Shown piece after piece: positions 60,195 to 64,000 of a DNA stretch of 64,000 nucleotides. The position numbers and the translations under genes were made by a program. Position 1 is the first letter of the stretch; each line of letters begins with the position of its first letter. The stretch is from Streptomyces sp. NBC_00306 (GTDB taxonomy: Bacteria; Actinomycetota; Actinomycetes; Streptomycetales; Streptomycetaceae), in assembly GCF_036169555.1 (NCBI RefSeq), contig NZ_CP108032.1, positions 3,410,001 to 3,474,000 of the forward strand. The letters run 5' to 3'. The notes under the pieces are model-generated. The model was not told the origin of the DNA. It saw only the letters and a list, made by a program, of their open reading frames with translations, and ran no database searches.

Positions 60195-61040
60195 TTATGC
60201 GCTGGTGCTGTTGGTGATCAGCCCGAGTGTGGCGAGGGCGGACAGTAGGGAGTCGAGGGCGGCGTTCCCGCCGCGGGATCCGGTGACGATGGGCTTCGCC
60301 GCGGCGGTGGCCCCGTAGAACCCGAGCGTGCTGCCCATGTGGCGGAACATGAGGGCCACGATCAGCGCGTCGTCCGTGGTCCACTCGTTTGCGTTCGAGC
60401 GGCGGAGGTTGGTGTCGCGGGCGCCGGACCCGGGCCCGATCTCCAGCCGGTCGCTGATCAGCCGGACCCGGTCGAACGTCTCCACGCCGACGTGCCCGGC
60501 GTACACGAGGTCGGCGACCAGGGCCGCGTTGATGGTGAGCGGGCCGGTGAGCGTGCCGCCGGTCAGGGCCAGGTACTTCGTGACCGCGTCGGCGATGGCC
60601 GCAACCCTTGCCGCGGCCGCAGCGCCTGCCGGGTCGGCACCGACATCGGCGGCCGTGACGCTGGCCAGCGAGACGAGGGTGGAGAACGCGCCGGCGACCG
60701 GGTCGGGCACGACGACGTCGGCGAGCTTCACGTTCGGCGAGGTCTTCGGCAGGCTGACGTACCGCACCCAGCCCGGGCCGTTCGTCAGTACGGCCGTGAC
60801 CTCGTAGGTCCAGCCGGTCGGCGATATGCCCGTCGCGTCGGTAGCGCACAGCGTGACGCTGAACTCCCCTTTCCGCAGGGGCACCTCGACCGACCCGCCC
60901 AGCACGATGTCTTCAGCGCCGATCGTCACCAGGTCCGGGGCGGTGAAGATGAGACGGCCTTTCATGAGGCTGCCGTCGGGCATCGTGAGGGGCTCGCCGG
61001 CCGTCACCGTGACCGTCTCGACGCTTCCTGGAAACGGCAT
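60195..61040 (-). CDS. Phage tail-fibre-like or minor structural protein
   Basis: A 281-residue protein. The N-terminal 100 residues look like a beta-sandwich (LVTIGAEDIVLGGSVEVPLRKGEF, then GWTYEVTAVLTNGPGWVRYVSLP). Then comes an Ala-rich helix (DPAGAAAAARVAAIADAVTKYLALTGG) and GGTLTGPLTIN, a phrase common in phage tail fibres. The C-terminal part may form the receptor-binding tip. It is the last gene of the cassette and starts 2 bases after the coiled-coil gene. Host range role is inferred. Confidence 0.75.
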   Translation of the reverse strand: MPFPGSVETVTVTAGEPLTMPDGSLMKGRLIFTAPDLVTIGAEDIVLGGSVEVPLRKGEFSVTLCATDATGISPTGWTYEVTAVLTNGPGWVRYVSLPKTSPNVKLADVVVPDPVAGAFSTLVSLASVTAADVGADPAGAAAAARVAAIADAVTKYLALTGGTLTGPLTINAALVADLVYAGHVGVETFDRVRLISDRLEIGPGSGARDTNLRRSNANEWTTDDALIVALMFRHMGSTLGFYGATAAAKPIVTGSRGGNAALDSLLSALATLGLITNSTSA

Positions 61041-61042
61041 GA

Positions 61043-61408
61043 TCAGGCCCCCGTTCGGATGTGCTCGCGCACCAGCTCGTGAATGTCGTCGGTCGCAGGC
61101 TCGATGCCACTGGTCTGCATGCGCCGGATCAGCCGGTCAACGGTCCACGAGTAGGCGCGCACCAGGGCGCGCACGCCGACCAGCTCGGTACGGATCTGCT
61201 TGTTCTCCTCGTCGACCCTGCGGACCGACGCTTCGAGGATGGCCAGGCTGGCCTGCCGTGCCGCAGGCTCGGCTGCCGCATGCGCTGCTGCCTGCGTCGC
61301 CTGCGCTGTAGCTACCGCCGCGGACTTCGTCGCCCGTGCGGCGAACAGCGCGCCGAGGATGATGCCCACCGTTCCGAACGCGCCGACGATCCCGGTCAAA
61401 ATGTTCAC
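61043..61408 (-). CDS. Phage membrane-anchored coiled-coil protein
   Basis: A 121-residue protein with one N-terminal membrane helix (ILTGIVGAFGTVGIILGALFAA) and a long Ala/Glu-rich helix (QASLAILEASVRRVDEENKQIRTELVGVRALV), resembling DUF2746-type actinophage proteins found beside holins. The GTG overlaps the stop of the upstream membrane gene by 4 bases (GTGA), so translation is coupled. Possible role: holin partner or regulator of lysis timing. Confidence 0.7.
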   Translation of the reverse strand: MNILTGIVGAFGTVGIILGALFAARATKSAAVATAQATQAAAHAAAEPAARQASLAILEASVRRVDEENKQIRTELVGVRALVRAYSWTVDRLIRRMQTSGIEPATDDIHELVREHIRTGA

Positions 61409-61845
61409 GGGGCCCCGCCTTTCCGGGCGCGCCGCGGAGCTGGGGGGACCGAATGCTCGGGCACCGTGCTCGCCCACATGATGACCCCGACGTGCGCGGT
61501 CAGGTACCAGACTGCAATGAACCCGCCGCGGGGGAACGCTCCGGTGAACACGGCGGATGTGTAGGCGGTGGCCCACAGTGCGGGGGGAATCATGGCGGCG
61601 ATGAAGCCGTAGCCGTCGCGGCCGATGCGCAGCCACGCAGAGGCGAAGGTGACGAGGCCGGCGAGGATCCACACCCATGCCCACGCGGACAGCGGGCAGC
61701 GGTCGGTGAGGAGTTCGAGGCCTCGGGTGCTGGGGGGTTGGACGATGAAGCCGACACCGAAACATGTCTTGCCGATGCCGAGGATGGCGAGGAAGGTGCC
61801 GCGGCGGCCCAGGTGCTGGCCGAGCCACCGGGCCGCCCGGCACAT
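61405..61845 (-). CDS. Phage membrane protein with about four helices
   Basis: A 146-residue protein with hydrophobic segments near residues 16-35, 52-70, 79-97 and 104-124 (for example WAWVWILAGLVTFASAWL and IAAMIPPALWATAYTSAVF), and a basic C-terminus. The ATG shares one base with the holin stop (TGATG). Many actinophages carry a multi-helix membrane protein beside the holin with unknown function. Confidence 0.7.
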   Translation of the reverse strand: MCRAARWLGQHLGRRGTFLAILGIGKTCFGVGFIVQPPSTRGLELLTDRCPLSAWAWVWILAGLVTFASAWLRIGRDGYGFIAAMIPPALWATAYTSAVFTGAFPRGGFIAVWYLTAHVGVIMWASTVPEHSVPPAPRRARKGGAP

Positions 61846-62087
61846 CAGGCGCCGATCGGGCGGCTGCCCGCGGTCTCCGTGATCCCGGGTCCGGGCTGCC
61901 CCGTTCCCGAGAAGGCGACCGCCGTCAGGACTGCGATCACCGAGGCCAGGCCGCCGACCGAGGCGGCCTGGCCCCAGTCGACGTCGAGGACTCCGAGCCC
62001 GTCAGCGCCGATGGCGCCGAGGGTGCCCTGAGCGAAGGTGCGCACGGCGCGCTCGCCGGTCGCCTTCCAGAATGCGCGAGTGAACAT
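61845..62087 (-). CDS. r1t-type phage holin
   Basis: An 80-residue protein starting MFTRAFWKATGERAVRTFAQGTLGAIGADGLGVLDVDWGQAASVGGLASV, which fits the r1t holin family of actinophages: a charged start, two hydrophobic segments and short length. It would form membrane pores releasing the endolysin encoded just upstream. It is 39 bp from the endolysin gene and followed directly by two further membrane genes. Confidence 0.85.
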   Translation of the reverse strand: MFTRAFWKATGERAVRTFAQGTLGAIGADGLGVLDVDWGQAASVGGLASVIAVLTAVAFSGTGQPGPGITETAGSRPIGA

Positions 62088-62126
62088 GGGCGTTCCTTCT
62101 CTGCGAGGTGGGATGGAGCAGGGACG

Positions 62127-63083
62127 TCAGCCGTTGAGCCAGTCGCCGGTGACGAGTCGGTGGGTGAGGATGACCGGAGCGCTGAGCGGACTGGCCGCGA
62201 ACACCTCGAAGCGCAGCTGGCGGCCGGCGGGCACGTTGACGTTGTGCAGGAACTGCAGCGTTCCGCGGGCGGGGAACGGGCCGAGGTCGCCGTATCCGGA
62301 GCGGTTGAGGCCCTGCGCGTCGGTGGACACGAACCGGCCGGTGATCTCCGCGTCGTTCGCGGAGTCCTGCCCGAACGTCAGCTGCACGTACAGCGGGCCG
62401 ACGAGCTGCCGGGGACCGCTGTGGATGACCGCGTCCTTGAACGCGAGCCCCATCCACTCGTCGAGCTCCAGCTCGACGTCGGTGGGGTTCGGCTCGTGCA
62501 GCTTGGTGATCGGCATGACGGTGTCCTCCTGGGGCTCGGTGGTGGTGGTCTTGCCTGTGGCGCGGGCGACGATCCCGGGGAACACCACGTCCTTGAACTG
62601 CTTCACGCGGGCATTGCCAGGGCAGACGGTGCCGCCGCCGACTGCCCACTGCGGGTGCAGGCGGTGGTAGCCGTAGCCGGGATCGTCGTGGCTGCGGCAG
62701 ATCCGCAGCGGGATGCCGTGCCGGTGGTGTAGCCACGACCCGAGCTCGATCAGTTCCTCAACCTGCTCGTCGGTCCAGTTGTCCGTCGCGCTGGTGTTGG
62801 ACGCGGTCTCGATGGACACGGCGCCGGTGCCGTCCGGCCTTCGGTTCGCCTGGTAGTTGGCGTCAGCCTTCGTCTCGGTGCCGATGAACTGGCCGAGGTC
62901 GCCGGCATACCCGAGCCCGAAGTGACTCTCCAAATTCGTAGAGTCTCGCCAGTACTGATACGTCCGCTTGGCGGTCCAGGGCGCAGCGATCGAGTGGATG
63001 ATGAACTGCGTCGGCCGGATGGCCGGCTGACTGTCCGACTCGGGCTGCAGCTCGTACTTGGTGGCACCGTCGTACCAGGCCAT
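62127..63083 (-). CDS. Phage endolysin, N-acetylmuramoyl-L-alanine amidase type
   Basis: A 318-residue peptidoglycan hydrolase. Residues 1-170 form an amidase-2 fold: FIIHSIAAPWTA (zinc His), ESHFGLGYAGDLGQFIGTETKADAN, and the late HPQWAVGGGTVCPGNARVKQF. Residues 190-318 form a separate beta-rich domain without lysin motifs, perhaps for wall binding (TDVELELDEWMGLAFKDAVIHSG). The second zinc His is probably in the DDPGYGYHRLHPQ segment. It lies next to the holin. Confidence 0.88.
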   Translation of the reverse strand: MAWYDGATKYELQPESDSQPAIRPTQFIIHSIAAPWTAKRTYQYWRDSTNLESHFGLGYAGDLGQFIGTETKADANYQANRRPDGTGAVSIETASNTSATDNWTDEQVEELIELGSWLHHRHGIPLRICRSHDDPGYGYHRLHPQWAVGGGTVCPGNARVKQFKDVVFPGIVARATGKTTTTEPQEDTVMPITKLHEPNPTDVELELDEWMGLAFKDAVIHSGPRQLVGPLYVQLTFGQDSANDAEITGRFVSTDAQGLNRSGYGDLGPFPARGTLQFLHNVNVPAGRQLRFEVFAASPLSAPVILTHRLVTGDWLNG

Positions 63084-63149
63084 GGGACTACCTCTCGTGC
63101 ATGACGAAAGCCCCGGCCATCGGGCACGGGGCGGCGGGTGTACGGATGG

Positions 63150-63710
63150 TCAGGCGACGCGCTTGATCTCCAGCCACGACCCTGCTTCGACGGTCGTGCC
63201 GGTGGCGCTGATCGCGTTCTGCGCCCACCGCAGCTGGCAGGTGCCGGCGGTGCTGGCGGTCTCCACGCGCAGCGTCTCTTCGATGTACGACTGGGTCCCG
63301 GTCGTGAACAGCCCGTAGTTGATCTCGACCAAATGGCCGTTCGTGATGCCCGACGCGCGGACGGTGGTGCCAGCGGTGCTCGCGGCGGAGGACACGTCGG
63401 GCCCGAAGCAGAAGCGTTGCGAGGCCGTGGTGCCGGTGGGCATCGACCACGCCATCTTGAAGTCGCCGCCCGAGGCGCCGTTTACGGCGAGCCGCACGGT
63501 TACGAGGTAGACGGCGTTCGCCGCCATGCTGCCCAACAGGTGATTGTCGTTCTGCAGCGTGGCCGAGCTGGTGATTGTCTCGTTGGCCGTCTTCGGGATC
63601 AGCTGGTAGTCGTCGATGAGGGACTGGAACTGGGCCTTGATCTCCGCGTTCAACTCGGCCGCGTCGACGACCTCGCCGACGACCCACGTCTTAGGCGTCG
63701 CCAGAGGCAT
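63150..63710 (-). CDS. Phage structural protein, tail or fibre associated
   Basis: A 186-residue protein beginning MPLATPKTWVVGEVVDAAELNAEIKAQF, an opening often seen in actinophage minor structural proteins, followed by a beta-rich body (NAVYLVTVRLAVNGASGG). GGAGAG precedes the ATG. It overlaps the 3' end of the upstream gene by 20 bases. Probable tail-tip or fibre part; exact role not known. Confidence 0.72.
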   Translation of the reverse strand: MPLATPKTWVVGEVVDAAELNAEIKAQFQSLIDDYQLIPKTANETITSSATLQNDNHLLGSMAANAVYLVTVRLAVNGASGGDFKMAWSMPTGTTASQRFCFGPDVSSAASTAGTTVRASGITNGHLVEINYGLFTTGTQSYIEETLRVETASTAGTCQLRWAQNAISATGTTVEAGSWLEIKRVA

Positions 63711-64000
63711 CGGGCTCTCCCTCCGTGGGCGGTTCCTCGACAGGGTCGGGCGGGGGCGGTGGTGTGCTGTCCTGCACGTCCCGCGCCTTGAGTTCCTTGG
63801 GTGTGAGCGGCCGCGAAACGCGCGGCTTGTTGAACGCACTCGTGTCGTCGTCGGCCCACCAGAACCGGTCACGAGCCGGCTTGCTAGCGACCGACTCCTC
63901 GACGGCGGCCGGGTCTGCAGGGAACCGCACCCGCGTCCACGCGTCCGGCTGACAGGTGACGCACCAGAATCGAGTGTCTTCCGGCGAGACGACCTGCGCA
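63691..64000 (-). CDS. Phage protein with Cys-pair N-terminal region (partial, 5' end outside window)
   Basis: The frame is open to the window edge: VSPEDTRFWCVTCQPD, then AWTRVRFPADPAAVEESV, ending in a Pro/Glu-rich acidic tail (PPPPPDPVEEPPTEGEPD). CVTC followed by acidic and aromatic residues could be half of a zinc site. An internal GTG at 63930 would give a 79-residue protein, but the CxxC upstream suggests the true start is outside the window. It overlaps the next gene by 20 bases. Confidence 0.6.
   Translation of the reverse strand, partial: AQVVSPEDTRFWCVTCQPDAWTRVRFPADPAAVEESVASKPARDRFWWADDDTSAFNKPRVSRPLTPKELKARDVQDSTPPPPPDPVEEPPTEGEPDASGDA

Larger units (their letters stand above)
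58427..64000. mobile_element. Prophage or phage-derived element at tRNA-Arg (left end, partial)
   Basis: Everything after the tRNA changes character: small regulators (XRE, GntR), tiny Cys-containing ORFs, hairpins, then a tightly packed minus-strand cassette of tail-fibre-like proteins, endolysin, r1t-type holin and membrane proteins. No integrase is present on this side. The far attachment site and most structural genes lie outside the window. Confidence 0.8.

Overview
The window is high-GC actinobacterial DNA that reads as a Streptomyces core chromosome segment running into a prophage at its right end. The case for Streptomyces rests on strong GC bias at third codon positions, frequent GTG starts, an SsgA-like sporulation protein, a SepX/GlpR-type septal protein, an HrdD-type sigma factor, a tricorn protease and a DUF6227 protein. 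From memory, the neighbourhood (SsgA-like gene and Cbi/Nik transporter, then sepX/mogA/moaC/moeA/galU, then hrdD) resembles the S. coelicolor SCO315x-320x region; this was not checked by alignment.

Layout. 1-1.4 kb: end of an ECF-type nickel/cobalt importer (cbiM, cbiQ) with a Nur-box-like site. 1.5-8.7 kb: SsgA-like gene, an MMPL exporter with a TetR regulator and two palindromic operators, tricorn protease, and a small disordered protein. 8.8-13 kb: a translationally coupled Baeyer-Villiger monooxygenase/hydrolase/SDR operon facing a MerR regulator. 13.2-20.9 kb: exonuclease III, an acetyltransferase, a secreted trypsin-like protease, a lipoprotein, a second MMPL protein and two paralogous small proteins. 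21-26.3 kb: tRNA-Ala, then an operon-like run galU, moeA, moaC, mogA, GNAT, with sepX as the next gene. 26.4-33.9 kb: 5-FTHF cyclo-ligase, penicillin acylase family protein, a cation/proton antiporter, a repeat block, an MFS exporter and a FmdB-type protein. 34-40 kb: MTA phosphorylase, SAF-type protein, MscL, LtrA, P1 peptidase, DUF6227. 40-44 kb: fructose PTS operon fruR-fruK-fruA. 44-46.7 kb: MFS exporter facing a WYL regulator. 46.7-48.1 kb: a 1.4 kb gene-free repeat block. 48.1-58.3 kb: hrdD with a SigR-type promoter, a Pat-like acetyltransferase, a questin-oxidase-like protein, DODA-type dioxygenase facing a MarR regulator, MFS exporter with TetR, M6-like metalloprotease and an acyl-CoA ligase. 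58.4-64 kb: tRNA-Arg(CCT), then what looks like the end of an integrated phage (XRE and GntR regulators, holin, endolysin, tail-fibre-like proteins).

How genes work together. fruR/fruK/fruA import and phosphorylate fructose. moeA, moaC and mogA are molybdenum-cofactor genes, but in Corynebacterium a MoeA paralogue (Glp) works with the membrane protein GlpR in division, and both homologues sit together here. Several exporters are paired with TetR or MarR regulators whose likely operators can be read directly from the DNA.

The least explained material is non-coding: a 184-185 bp element present three times (once near 31.8 kb, twice near 47.2 kb), each locus introduced by the same short GC-rich tandem repeats lying directly behind a + strand stop codon. 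Behind the second locus lies a run of hairpin units with about 80-90 bp spacing. The window starts inside cbiQ and ends inside a phage gene.
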